This document shows positions 12,497 to 24,900 of a DNA stretch of 64,000 nucleotides, in pieces. The DNA comes from Prosopocoilus inquinatus. Its lineage: Eukaryota > Arthropoda > Insecta > Coleoptera > Lucanidae. Every line of letters begins with the position of its first letter. The stretch's first letter is position 1. The notes under the pieces are model-generated. The model saw only the letters and a list, made by a program, of their open reading frames with translations. It was not told the DNA's origin and made no database searches. Where the stretch lies: contig CM069871.1 of NCBI GenBank assembly GCA_036172665.1, positions 1,178,001 through 1,242,000 of the forward strand, read 5' to 3'. A program made the position numbers and the translations under genes.

Positions 12497-12689
12497 CTAA
12501 CTTAAACAACAATTAAAATTAGCGCACTGACCTTCACAGGATCGACTCAAGGTCGTCGTACGACGTTAGCTCGGATTACCTAAATTAAATTTGACTTGAA
12601 AGTCACGAGAGATAATCGAAACCTAGTACCTAAAAAAAGATGTGCAAAGAATATTAGAATGAAATACGATTGGTGGAAAATACGCGGGT

Positions 12690-12870
12690 ACGTTACTGTA
12701 TTTCTGTCCTACCAGTTGTTCCTTGCTGTCTTCTCGTCATCGACGGTCTACATGGAATGTGAGCGTTTAACGCCTCGCTCGGATGAATGTCGAACTTCAC
12801 ACCGCCGAACGTGTCGACGTCGGTGACCTTCAATGCAGACACGCTGTTTAATTGGCGGCGTCTCCGAACG
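12690..12870 (-). other. Possible coding exon or decayed coding fragment, unidentified
   Basis: On the minus strand an open frame reads VSALKVTDVDTFGGVKFD followed by IHPSEALNAHIPC, with codons rich in C or G at the third position (GTC ACC GAC GTC GAC ACG TTC GGC). The local GC content is well above the neighbourhood. AAACAG at about 12850 could serve as acceptor, and GTAGGA or GTAGAC near 12715-12755 as donors. On the plus strand a competing acceptor (TCCTACCAG, 12708-12716) precedes an open frame with YMECERLTPRSDECR. I do not recognise either protein. The right part runs into satellite DNA, so a transposon remnant is equally likely. Confidence 0.25.
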
Positions 12871-12879
12871 AATTCAGAC

Positions 12880-13990
12880 AACCACAAGTACGAGATCTGC
12901 CTTACTCGCGGCGAATCCACAGAATACTCAGTCTTACACCCCGCGGTGAAACAGATTTTCACACAAATCTGGTTAATCCGTTAGGAAATGCTTGTTTAAA
13001 AGCACCTCAAAACACACATAGAGCTTGTTTCATTCCAACGAATCCACGGAACACTCACGGTGCGTTTCACAAAAAGACTGTTAATCAACGATTAATTTAA
13101 TTCTCTGATTAAGGAACGTTATTGGACGAAGTTAACAATAGATTTGAAATAATTCGAATAATTTGAAAATTATATGGTTTAACCAACCAAACACAGGCTT
13201 TAATCAAGCCGTTAAATTAATCAGTGATTAAATAATTTTTGTGAAACTGGGGGTCAGTCTTGTACCACGCGGTAAAATTATTTCTTAGGTTTTCACACAC
13301 ATCTGGTTAATCCGCTAGGAAGTGCTTGTTTAAAAGCACCTCAAAATACGCATAGAGCTTACTTAATTCCAACGAATCCGCAGAATATTCAGTTTTATAC
13401 CCCGCGGTGAAACGCATTCTTAGATCTTCACAGAAATCTTGTTGATCGGTTAGGAAATGCTTGCTTAAAAGCACCTCAAAACACACATAGAACTTTTTTC
13501 ATTCCAATAAATCCACAGAATACTCACGCGGTGTAACGGATTCCTAGAGTTTCACATAAATCTGGTTAATCCGTTAGGAAATGTGTTTAATAAAAGCACC
13601 TCAAAACACACGTAGAACTTTTTTCATTCCAATAAATCCACAGAATACTCACGCGGTGTAACGGATTCCTAGAGTTTCACATAAATCTGGTTATTCCGTT
13701 AGGAAATGTGTTTAATAAAAGCACCTCAAAACACACGTAGAACTTTTTTCATTCCAAGAAATCCACAGAATACTCACGCGGTGTAACGGATTCCTAGAGT
13801 TTCACATAAATCTGGTTAATCCGTTAGGAAATGTGTTTAATAAAAGCACCTCAAAACACACGTAGAACTTTTTTCATTCCAATAAATCCACAGAATACTC
13901 ACGCGGTGTAACGGATTCTTAGAGTTTCACATAAACCTGGTTAAGGAAATGCGTTTGATAAAAGCGCCTCAAAACACACGCAGAGCTTAT
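12880..13990 (+). repeat. 125-bp satellite array, about 8 copies
   Basis: GGTTAATCCGTTAGGAAATG recurs at about 12971, 13306, 13443, 13564, 13690 and 13815, near 125-bp spacing except where a MITE is inserted (13058-13253). Units also share AAAGCACCTCAAAACACA and ATCCACAGAATACTCACGCG. Copies from 13450 to 13960 are nearly identical; those at the left are more diverged. Confidence 0.9.
13058..13253. mobile_element. MITE, 196 bp, inserted in the 125-bp satellite
   Basis: The left end has GGTGCGTTTCACAAAAAG and the right end reverse-complemented has CCCCCAGTTTCACAAAAA. The inverted repeats continue through GATTAATTTAA. TCA flanks both sides (13055-13057 and 13254-13256). The satellite phrase ACTCAGTCTT, seen intact at 12926-12935, is split by the element, which confirms the insertion. 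No ORF. Confidence 0.85.
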
Positions 13991-14479
13991 GTAATTCCAA
14001 TCAAACTATTTTATAGAATTATTTTTACACAATTTTATGCAAATTGCTACAATTTACGAAACGCCAGTCTCAGTTCTCGCATCGAACGGTAAAGTGCGAA
14101 CGAAAATGGTTGCCGGAACCGACATTTCAAGCCAGCAGGTTAGGGGCTAGCCAATCAGGGCGCAGGCCGTGAAGGACTGTCTTGTTATTGGAGCAACGAA
14201 AAGCCTCGATTACAAACATCATTTTCGAAAAGAAATGTTGCCACTTTAATAAAACAAGCACATGCAACACGTAGTTGCCGAAATGTATTCTTTTTTTTCT
14301 TCTATTGATTAATTAGTTATTCTAATTTGAGGTTACTTCAATTTTCTCACTGGGAAGTATGAGGAAGAGGAAACGTCTGCCTCTACGAAGACATTAACTA
14401 ACTTGAAATTAGCAAAGAACAATAAATTTGAATTTGTAAGGGGAATAGAAAACGACGCATTCGCACGTTCCGCAGAGTT
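13991..14479. other. Unique-looking sequence, no gene seen
   Basis: A modestly GC-richer stretch lies at 14040-14220. No repeat or coding signature was found. Confidence 0.4.
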
Positions 14480-14716
14480 TTGTAAGGGTGGTAATTTTTG
14501 GAAACAAGATTCTTTTGGTGATTTGGTGATTTTCTCGTCAGAGGGCACGGAATCCTCGACTCAAGGGAGGTTTTCCGAGACGAATCGAACGGTGAAGACC
14601 GGAAGTCTCCATCTCGAACCGTTTTCAAAATAGTAAGGGTATTCCGAACGACCAGTTGGTCTTCTCGGGGTCGGATGGACCAATGACCTTTGGGTAATGG
14701 ACCAATGACCTTTGGG
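14480..14716 (+). repeat. Solo diverged copy of the 333-bp satellite
   Basis: It follows the satellite unit in order: GGTAATTTTTGGAAACAAG, TTGGTGATTTTCTCGTCA, GGAGGTTTTCCGAGACGAAT, CGAACGGTGAAGACCGGAAG, TCTCGAACCGTTTTC and CCAATGACCTTTGGG. It is about 7 kb right of the array. The final segment is duplicated (two GACCAATGACCTTTGGGTAA). Confidence 0.85.
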
Positions 14717-17698
14717 TAAGCACATTCTCTCGTTTAATTATTTTAAAAGCTCAGTGGCGTTCCTTTTTACGTTGATTTTAAATGACCTGCGGCCTTTTGA
14801 CTCAATTTAAGGAGTGCACGGTTTTTACCGTCGAACGCTGAAGAACTTAATAACATCCGACATTTGAGGTTAGACTTGTGTTCTGCAAGTGCTTCGAATA
14901 AAGTAGATATATGACGCCCATTGACTACTATTTTTCAATCCAGTCAAGTAATTTGACAATTTGACAATTACTCAAATCTGATGAGGTTAATCAGCGACAA
15001 CCACGGCCTAATCCAATTTGAACATCCATTTGATACATTGAAGTAAAATCTAAGGAGGTGTTGGTGATTGCGTCAACTCCTGTGACCCAACCTCATTGAT
15101 TTTATCTCACAATAATTTAATTGTCATTCTTAATTGCATGATGTTAATAGGAAAATCTGATAGAGTCGTACAGTATGATGCAAATTACGAGTGCATTGAA
15201 AAATAAAAAAAATTAAACCATTTGAAGAGACTTATTTAGTACAAAAGTGACAGAACGTAGGGTCACGACATCGAGGAGGCTCGCAGTTATTAATTGCATG
15301 CATCTGTGTTAGCAAGAGTTTATTGTAGGTGCATTATTGTATGACACCATCTGCATGTAAAAGCGTGTCCCGGACAGGTTGCCATTTGATTTTGTCCGCA
15401 TAAAATTCCCGGCGCGGCGCGGCGCGTCAGTCGTGTCACTTTGCGACCTTGTACAACGTAAACAAATATAACGGTTCGAGGAGGAGGATGAATCGATAGC
15501 CTTGTGAAAGTTGTGTAGAAGACGATAGAAGAAGCATTACAATAAAATATGAGACTCCATTATGTAATAAATATGATGAAACACGGATGCGGCGAGACAT
15601 GCAGAAATTAGAAACAAGAATACCAGCGCTAAAAATAGTTTTGCTTTTTCGTTTTCGCATATTTCTTTTTTCTTTCCTCTTTGCAAATAATTTTCTTGGA
15701 AATCTCGAACGCTTGTCGGTAGTTCAGGATCCGGATTTTACTCATTTTTATAGGAATGTTTCTCCTGAATATGAAAATGTAAACAATTATTATACCCATG
15801 CAAGGAAAAAGAATGAGAATTTAAGGAAATAATTTAGAAATGTTAAAGATGAAACGATCACATTAAACGTGGAACCAAGTGAACTGTGCACGTCTTGTCT
15901 GTCAGTCAGTGTTGCCAACTCTACATTTAGAAAAGAGCTAGACGCACACCAAAATAGGGCGAGATTTGAGTGGTTTATGGCTAAAAAGGTTTGCATTAAA
16001 TTAAAAATAAACATTTTTATTGATTTGTCAGGTAATAAATAAAATAAAATAAATAAAAATGTTCTTGCGAATCTCATTAGTTAATAGTTTATTTGAAAAT
16101 ATTTTAGATACTGTAAATAAAATACAAATCCAACGAAAATATATAATTACATATATCATATAAAAAAAACTAAAATAAAACGAAATTGAACGGAAATTAA
16201 TTTTGGGGCTAAAATAGCCCTCAAGGGCTATTTGAAAATTTACAGGGCTAAATCTCTCAGAAAAGAGCTAAATCTAGCCCCCAAAATGATTAAGCTGGCA
16301 TCACTACTGCCGGTGGCACATTTTAGTAAAATTTTTACATTTTGTAATTAAAAAAAAATTAAAGTGGATAACAAGAATTATGTGCATATGATTGAAACAT
16401 ATTTTGAATGTGGATAAAATGCTGCAGCTGCCTTTAGACTTCATAGAAATCGTTTTCCCAACAGATTACAACCAAGTGTCAATAAATGAATAAAAAAATA
16501 AAATAATTTTTTACAGGTTATAAAGGTCAGGTTAAAATATTTTTAAAGCGATTTTGTTTGACGTGTCATGATTTCTTAAAATCGGATAAAAAATAAGGGA
16601 GTTCCAGATTTCATTTCTGCATTACGTGCTATGAATATCTAAGGCAGCGTCCATAAGAAAAAAAAAACAGTTGACAGTCGTTGACAGCGAAACTGTCAAA
16701 CCTAACCTATTTCTTTGGATTGCATTAAGTTGTCCGTCGTATTTAATTAAAAAAATAAATAAATAAAACACCGAATTTTATAACTCTACCTTAAAGAAAT
16801 AAATAAAGAAGATATTCGAGATTTTCAAGAATGAGAATTTTCAGTTTTTTGAACATATTTTTAGAAACAAATGATTTTTTTGAATCGCTTATAGTTAACG
16901 AGATCCCCATAGTGGCCCTTTGATTAGTTGTAACCCTGTGGAGAAAAATTATTAAATGTAATCCCCATCCACCTCTACACGCTTTTCTACCCCGTATAGA
17001 AACGAAAACAAAGTAATAAAAATAGAAACAAAAGACAAAAGAAGAACGGTGATTTTTTTATGAACAAAAGGGCCGGCGAGAAAATAAAGAGAAAAACCGA
17101 ACTCAGTGTCTCCGAAAAAAAAAAAATTATTTACACGTCTTAGAAATGTGGAAAATAAAAAAAACTGAAGAAAAAATCCACAACTCTGATGAAAAACGAG
17201 AAGTTCGCAAAAAAAAACAAAAGAAAAAACCGCGCGAAGCGCCAATATACGGATAACGTAGCGCAAATAAAATACGAAAACAAAGAGTATTAATTAGGAT
17301 AAAAGAAAAAAAAAACAAATAAAAAAAATAAAAGACCGAGAAGAAAATAAACCAAGACATTAACCAATGATACAAGGAAAAAATAATTTGATAAAGAGAA
17401 ATAAAAGAAAACAAAGCCAAACACGTCGCGGATATATGAAAAGTAAGTTAAAGGAAAACTGTATCAAAAAGATCGGCGGATTGCAAGAAAATCACAAAAC
17501 AAACGAAGAAACCTTATGAAGAACTATTACGGTACAGTGAAAATAAAACAAAAGAAGACACAGGAATAGTGCCGGTGATAAACAGAAAACAAAAAGAAAA
17601 ACAACGATTCATGGAAAGCTCCGCTGAAACTCCTCTTATACGGAGAGGCTTTTCTGTAGAATTGCAGAATTATCTCTGACACCCTTAAACTAATCATC
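14717..17698. other. Mostly AT-rich sequence, no gene seen
   Basis: It includes a partial repeat at 14838-14890 and a GC-rich run of CGGCG repeats at 15410-15427. An A- and purine-rich tract lies at 16950-17560. Small ORFs at 15587-15832 (+), 15790-16077 (-) and 16952-17420 (-) have no recognisable domain, and the last two are products of the purine-rich tract. Confidence 0.5.
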
Positions 17699-18800
17699 GT
17701 GGAAGTATGATCCACCCCCCATCTCCACCTTCGAGCTAGGGCATTGCGCTGGCTTACTTGTAACTCCCCAATTTCGTGTTGTTGAGTTTTGTTAACGTTT
17801 TCAAGTAAATCAGGGAGGGTTTAAAAAAAAGAAGAAATAAACAAATAAGCATCGACTTTCGTCAACTGTTTGTAATAGGCAAGTTATAAAACATAACCTA
17901 CAAATTTTGACAGATCACCAACGCCGCACTTAATCGGTAATTAAATTTGCATTTTTGTAACATCACGTTCGATGTTTCGTACTTACTTACGTTGCCAATT
18001 TTTTTTTAATTCTTTTAATAAGTTTCAAGTTTAATTTAAATAGTATGTTGATGACGTGCAAGCGTTCTTTTGCGAAATGAAATAAGGATATAGCATTCAA
18101 CGGGTTACCGTTAAAAAAAAAAATTAACGGCGAGCATTCAATGTTCGTTATTTTTTCGACTAGTTACGTTACTTGTTATGTAATTTTAATTGCGCTTGCT
18201 ATTTGTTTAGAGTGCAGCAACAAAACGGAGAAGAAAAAAAAAACTTGCGCGCGATGAGTCGAAGCTTTCTGCGCGGCGTGTTTGCCAAGTCTGAACATTT
18301 TTCCCGCCTGCGGGCTTTAGGTACACGGGCCGCACCCTAGAGGTCCTTGATTACATAATGTTACAACGTGTGACCGACCGGCTGGTTGGGCTGGGCCGAT
18401 CGTGCGTGTCTATGTTACACTTCTTATTAAAGTGCATTGTCCCACTCTGTTCCGATTCGATTCGATTCGATTCGATTCGACCACAGGACCAGATCGTTTC
18501 GAACTATGTAATGTACGCAATTCTTGCACAGTTCACAAAAGTATAATGTTGCTTAATTTATCTGATTGGACAATAAATAAAGTTAATTGACATGCGTGCG
18601 TAATGTTGGAAATTCATCGAAACCCGTTCGTCAAAATTTATTAGTGGGTTTGTCAAATGGAACGGCGGTGTGCGCAGATGGCCAAAAATATATGGAAAAT
18701 TATCGATTAGCCATTAATAAATTGTATAAAATAAGAATAATAACGTAAACAAGTTATCTTGGAAGTATGACCCACCCCCATCTCCATCTGAGCGCTCGAA
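17699..18800 (+). repeat. Short dispersed repeat pair and flanks
   Basis: TGGAAGTATGATCCACCCCC followed by CATCTCCACC (17700-17730) is matched by TGGAAGTATGACCCACCCCC followed by ATCTCCATC at 18761-18790. A (TTCGA)n microsatellite of about six units lies at 18453-18480. Nothing coding was found between them. Confidence 0.6.
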
Positions 18801-20792
18801 TGAATAACTATACTCTAGCTGCCGAAGAAACGGAGTGATCACGCTAAGTCTCTTTCGTTGTTTTTTGTTTTGTCCTAATTCCGTTTAGACTGTATTTTAT
18901 TACATTTGAATTATTTTTGTTCTTTTTTGCTTCTTTTAACTTTCGGTAAAAAATTTTTCAATGCTCCTGATTGTGTTTGACTCATATTAGCTGGAATTTT
19001 TACTTTCGTTTTATCTTCACCTATAGCCTTTTTGGTTTTCTTTTATTTCTTACTCAACTTTCATTGAATTCGTTTGTTTTTTTTTTTAATAATTGAAAGA
19101 ACGACTTTTGTTTCTTTTTATATTCGATATTTAACTATCAATCAACTTATCAACTTTCGTTTCCGTTTTTTTCTTGTTTCATTTTACTTGATATGATTTT
19201 ATTTTTTAATTAGATTTCAATAAAATAATTAAATTAAATTAATCAATTAAAGCTTTTAAATCGGTTTGTTTTACGCAATTTTTATTTTCATCTTATATTC
19301 TCAGCTTTTATTCTTTTATTCCTCATTTGTCGTTATTTTATATGATTTTTTTAATGTAAACAACTGATCGCCTTTTGTTTTTCTTTTACTCGATTTCTTT
19401 TACCTTGTAAATAGCAGTTGATCGTCTTTTGTTTTTTTTTCTTTGTACCTGCTCGATTTGAGTTTATTTATTGATTTTTTTCGTTTATTTAATTCCGCCG
19501 ATTGATTGTCTTTTTTGTTTTCTCTTTAACTCGGCTGTGCTGTACGATTTTATTTCGTTTTTTTTTTAATATTCACCGATCGTCATTTATTTTTAATGTT
19601 TGGCGATTAAATTTTGTTTTATTCGATTTAACTGTACTTCATCTTTATTTTGACAATCAATCGTTTGTTCTATTTGAGAACTCAACAGGTGGCATCACAT
19701 CAAATCGATATTTGGTATCGTCTTTAAACTTTCGAAATCATAGCTTTTGTTTTTGCATTATCGTCTTTCCCAGTTTTCACCATGACGCAACAGATGGCGC
19801 TTGCCGATCAGAACAGGCGTTATTTTGAATACTCAGAATTATTTTATTTTCTTTATCATTACAAAAACTTGAAAATAAATACTCACGTCATGTGTAAAAA
19901 AAAAGTTCATTTCTTGAACATTTTAAATTTCATCGATAGTTTTCGTTTTCATATTCAACAGATGTCGCTGGTTAAAACAAATACTTGACACGGATTTTAA
20001 GATTCGTTCGTTTCTTATTTATAGTATGCCTTTTTTTCTTAATTCTTATAGTTGGTCGACGGTTTAGAATTTCTTAAATAATTTCAACTTATATTTAATT
20101 CGTAATTTATAATTCAATACAATGTAATAGTATAATAATAACAAAAAGTATTGCAAAACTTTTCTTAAATTCGTAGTTTTCGAGATAACCGACGGATGGT
20201 GCTGGTCAGAGTCTAAAAATGAACTTAAAATGCGACTAACTCTATCTAACTAATTAGGTCACTTGGTAAGGATCTTTCGTCAACTATGCCCAAGGGCCTT
20301 AGGTTGCACAACACAGCTTAAAAGGGTGTCGCGAAACTTGAAAGTTTAGGAAACGCTGACTTACTATATCTAACTTTTCAAAACTAAACAAAGCAAATTT
20401 TCCCTTCGTTGCACGTAATATAATATCTTTCTAAAAGCTAACATGTCTGGGCAATTAAGCATGACGAATTCTTACGAACTTAAAACTAATACAAAAGGCA
20501 AAATTCCAAATTGTCTATTTCAAGTAGCGCGTTATTAAGTTCGGGTCAGAATTTAATGGCTCCGGCGAGGGTTTCTTTGAAAAGGACGTCAATTACCCGG
20601 GCCTGCCTCTTTCCGGCTAACTATCACGAAATCCCAAGAATCTAACATTGTTTGTTTTATATTTCCAATCGAATTTTACGATTTTATTTACAAGGAAATT
20701 CGCGACCGCTTCACGGCACGGCACAAGTAAGTTCAGCAACTTGAATTTCAATTGTCAGCATGGAATCCCCTCATTTAAACCGTTAATTCTGC
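18801..20792. other. T-rich tract and AT-rich sequence, no gene seen
   Basis: 18850-19650 is strongly pyrimidine-rich on the plus strand, opposite in sign to 16950-17560. AGATGGCGC occurs at 19791-19799 and CAGATGTCGC at 19959-19968. From about 20200 to 20700 the composition is more balanced, but no gene was found. Confidence 0.45.
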
Positions 20793-20885
20793 AAACGTCG
20801 GTAATTCGCATGTAGCAATTAAACCGATGTCGCCGAACGTACTTGCGAAACGCTAACCAAACAATTTTGTCAATTTAAATTAACC
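20793..20885 (+). repeat. Dispersed repeat, copy 2 (partner at 10794-10890)
   Basis: This is the second copy of the family described at 10794. The order and spacing of the shared blocks are kept, with a few small indels. A poly-A run follows directly at 20886-20900, which could be a retroposon tail. Confidence 0.65.
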
Positions 20886-20899
20886 AAAAAAAAAAAAAA

Positions 20900-21955
20900 A
20901 GGATTTAGAATATAGTTTTCCAAATATGTAAACCCGAGAGCCCGGTATTTATTGAGTCGGGCTTTATTACCAATTATTACACTTAATAATTTTGTATTTT
21001 TTTTTGCGTGCGTGCTTCATCTACACCACAGTAAAGAATCAATAGGTAACATCGCGGGCGTTCGGAACGTGCACGCAACTGCGAGAAATATTTTAATGTT
21101 ATCTCGTGCCCTCTTTCAGCTGTCGCTCTCGCAATGGATCTCGTGCTTTCTTGCACATATCGACACACGGTCGGGAGCTCTTGTGGCCTCACCTAACACA
21201 TGTTTCACCGTGGTCAACACCGAAGTTTTTATAGCGGCAGCTTTTTTTTTTTTTTTTTGAAGAGGTTCGTAAATAATGTATCTAAGCAATAAATCAATTA
21301 TCGAAGATAATAAATGACATTTAAATTTTCTGACACGTATAAGTGCATAGACGAGAGCGAAAGAAAAAAAATCCAGACGTTAATTGCACAATTCTGCTTT
21401 GATACAGGCATAAATCACTCAAGTCTATTTGCGAGCGTCAACCGTCTCAAAAATGCATTGTGCAAGAACGCGCGCGAATAATTGCACAAAAAAGCAAGAA
21501 ATAATATACGCCGCGCATAATGAGAGTGCACCTTTAGTGCGGTCGTTATTAATGATTAATTATTTAAAAAATGGATATTGCTTGCTTATTTATAATTATT
21601 ATCCGAGTACGATCTGCGATGCCGTACTTTACAAGTGGGGTACACGTTAAATCGTGCACGACACCGACCCCATTAAATATGATCGTAAATGTCAGCGCGA
21701 TTTTTTTTTCTATGATTGATTCTAATAATATAAATAAATGCAAGTTTGTGTTAATTGCATCCATCCATGCAGGTTGTTTTTTTTTTGTGCAAAAGATAAC
21801 CGTAATCATCACAAAAGGCGAAACAAAGCGTCGCCGTCTCAAGTAACCACAAATGTTTATAAAACAGTTTTGGTTACTTGGGATTTTATCTCCGCAATTA
21901 CCAACGAACAACTCGGATTGAGTTGTCATCACGTAACCCTTTTGAAAATTATTTC
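20900..21955. other. Sequence left of the hAT-like element, no gene seen
   Basis: This region is unique-looking. A 143-codon minus ORF (21564-21995) crosses into the transposon end and is not credible as a gene. Confidence 0.45.
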
Positions 21956-24900
21956 CAGGGCCGGCGGAAGGCGATGAGTAAGGTGAGCAAGGCATGAGGG
22001 CGCTGGTGCAAGAGGAGCATCAAAATACGTCACTTAAAAACGATTAAAGCGCAGCTCGAACAATCTCAAGGTCAACCAAACTCGATTCAACAATTGTACT
22101 CGACTCTGTTTAACCAAATAAAAAAAATAAAAAAAAAATTAAGTAGACAGAAAGAGAATTAAAAAAAATATTCCCAATCCAACTGAACCCTTGTAACAAT
22201 AAATAAAAATAAATAACCCAATCTAACTTCATTAAAGCCAAATATTAAAAAAAAATGAAGTAAAAGGATGTGAAAATGAAGCTCGCCAAATCTCAAGGTC
22301 AATCGAGCTAAAAGCAAAGAATTTAAAGGAAAAAGTTTAAAAACGTTTAAAGTGTAGGTCGAACAATTTCAAGGTCAACCAAACTCGATTCAACAACTGA
22401 ACTCAACTCTATTTAAGCCAAGAAAAAAAATTAAAAAATTAAGTAGAATTAAAAAAAGTATTGCCAATCCAACTGAACCCAACCCAACTCCATTCAACTC
22501 AAATATTAAAAAAAAAATTCAAAGTAAAAAAAAAACGTGAAAATGAAGCTCGACAAATCTCAAGGTCAACCCAACTCGAGCTAACTGTATTCAACTGAAA
22601 CGAAAAATTCTAAAGGCAAAAAGTTTAAAGTAAAAAACTAAAAGCAAAGAATTTAAAGGAAAAAAATTAAAAACGATTAAAGCGCTCGAACTCGAACAGT
22701 TTCAAGGTCAACCAAACTCGATTCAACAACTCAACTCAAAACTATTTAACCGAAGAAAAAAATTAGAAAAAAATAGGTAGACAAAGAAAGAATGAAGAAA
22801 AAGTACTGAACTCAATCTAACTCCATTCAAACCAAATATTCAGAAAATTCGAAGTAAAAAAGAACGTGAAAATGAAGCTGGACAAATTTCAAGGTCAACC
22901 CAACTCGAGCTAACTGTATTCAATTCAAATACTAGTAAAAAAAAATCGACGTAAAAAAATGTGAAAATGAAGCTCTATAAATTTCAAGGTCAACCCAACT
23001 CGGACTAACTGTATTCAATTCAAATATTAAAAAAATTCGAAGTAAAATAAAATGTAAAATTGAAGCTCGATAAATCTCAAGAGCAACCCAACTCAAGCTA
23101 ATTGTATTCAACTGAAACAAAAAAATTTAAATGCAAAAAGTCAAAGGCAAAGAATTAAAAGTAAAAAATTTAAACAAAAAAAAAAATTAAAAACGATTAA
23201 AGCGAAGTTCGATCAATGCCAGAGTCAACTAAACTGGACCCAACAACCGAGCTTCATTCTATTCAAACCCAAGCAAAAGAAATTTAAATCAAAAAACAAT
23301 AAGAAAAAAACTAAAGTTAAAAATCAAATGAAAAGAATTTTCTACGTAAATCCAATTAATCAAAGTAAAAAATTAAAACAAATTAAAATGAACCTCAACA
23401 AATCTCAAGGTTAACTGGACTCATCCGACTTATTATGTCGTATTGTACTTCATCCTAGAAAAGCGAAAAATTAAAGAAAAATACTTAAAAATAATTAAAA
23501 GTAAAAAAAGCGTTAAAATGTATGCCTGGATTATAAAGTTAAACTCAACAAACCTCAAGGTCAATCAAGTCAAGCCCTGCTGGCGTCAACCTAACACAAG
23601 TAAAAGATTAAAAATCAATAGAATCTTTTTAGTAAAAATTTAAAAAAAATCAACTGATCTCAACTCCATTTAAAGAAAATTAAAATTAAAAATCGCAAGA
23701 AAAATTACGTAAAAATTATTAAAAATCATTGAAATCGATTAAAATGAAGCTCAACTAATCTCAAGGTCGAGCCAACTCAGCCTAACTGTATTTAATTGAA
23801 ACAGAAAATTTTAAATGCAAAAACTTAAAGGCGAAAAATTAGAAGTAAAACAATTAGAACAAATTAAAATGATCTCCCAACAAATCTCAAGGTCAACTGA
23901 ACTCATTAGACTTATATTGCACTTCATTCTACAGAAGTGAAAAATTAATTTAAAAAAATACTTAAAAGTAGAAGTAGTAAGTAAAAAGAATTATACCTGG
24001 ATCATAAAGTTAAATTCGACAAATCTCAAGGTCAATCACGTCAAATCCTATTGACATCAACCTAACACTAGTAAAAGATTAAAAATCGATAGAATCTTTC
24101 TAGTAAAGATTTAGAAAAAATCAACTGATCTCAACTCCTTTTAACGAAAATTAAAATTAAAAATCGCAAGAAAAATTACGTAAAAATTATTAAAAATCAT
24201 TGAAATCAATTAAAATGAAGCTCAACTAATCTCAAGGTCAACCGAACTCAGCATAACTGTATTTAACTGAAACGCATAAAGTTAAATAAAATAAATAAAA
24301 AGCAAAGAACTTAAAGGAAAAAAATTAAAAAATGATTAAAGCGAAGTCGAAGTGAATTAAACTAGACCCAACAAAAATTTTAATCAAAAAACAATAAAAA
24401 AACTGAAGCTAAAAATTAAATGAAAAGAATTTTCGAAGACAGCCCAACGTAATTCCAATTAACCCAAGTATTGATTAAAACAAATTTAAATGAACCTCAA
24501 CAACTCTCAAGAAGTGAAAAATACTTAAAAATTATTGTGAGTAAAAAGTGTTAAAATTTATAAAGTTAAATCCGACAAATCTCAAGGTCAATCAAGTCAA
24601 ACCCCACTGGCATCAACCTAACACAAGTAAAAGATTAAAAAATCGATAGAATTTTTCTAGTAAAAATTAAAAAAAAAATTAAAGACAAATAAAATGAAGT
24701 TCAACTAACGCCAAGGTTAATCTAATTGTTAAAATAACGTAGACCTTCTAACTCAACCGATCTCAACTCCTTTTAACGCAAATAAAAATTAAAAATTGCA
24801 AGAAAAGTTACGTAAAAATGGTTAAAAATGAATTGTCCATGTCCATTAAAATGAAGCTCAACTAATCTCAAGGTCAACCCAACTCAGCCTAACTGTATTT

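Noticed and set aside
14978..15000. CTGATGAGG as a hammerhead start
   Set aside because: No GAAA follows at a usable distance.
21564..21995. 143-codon minus-strand ORF
   Set aside because: It crosses the left end of the hAT-like element, has no domain and no coding-like codon pattern.
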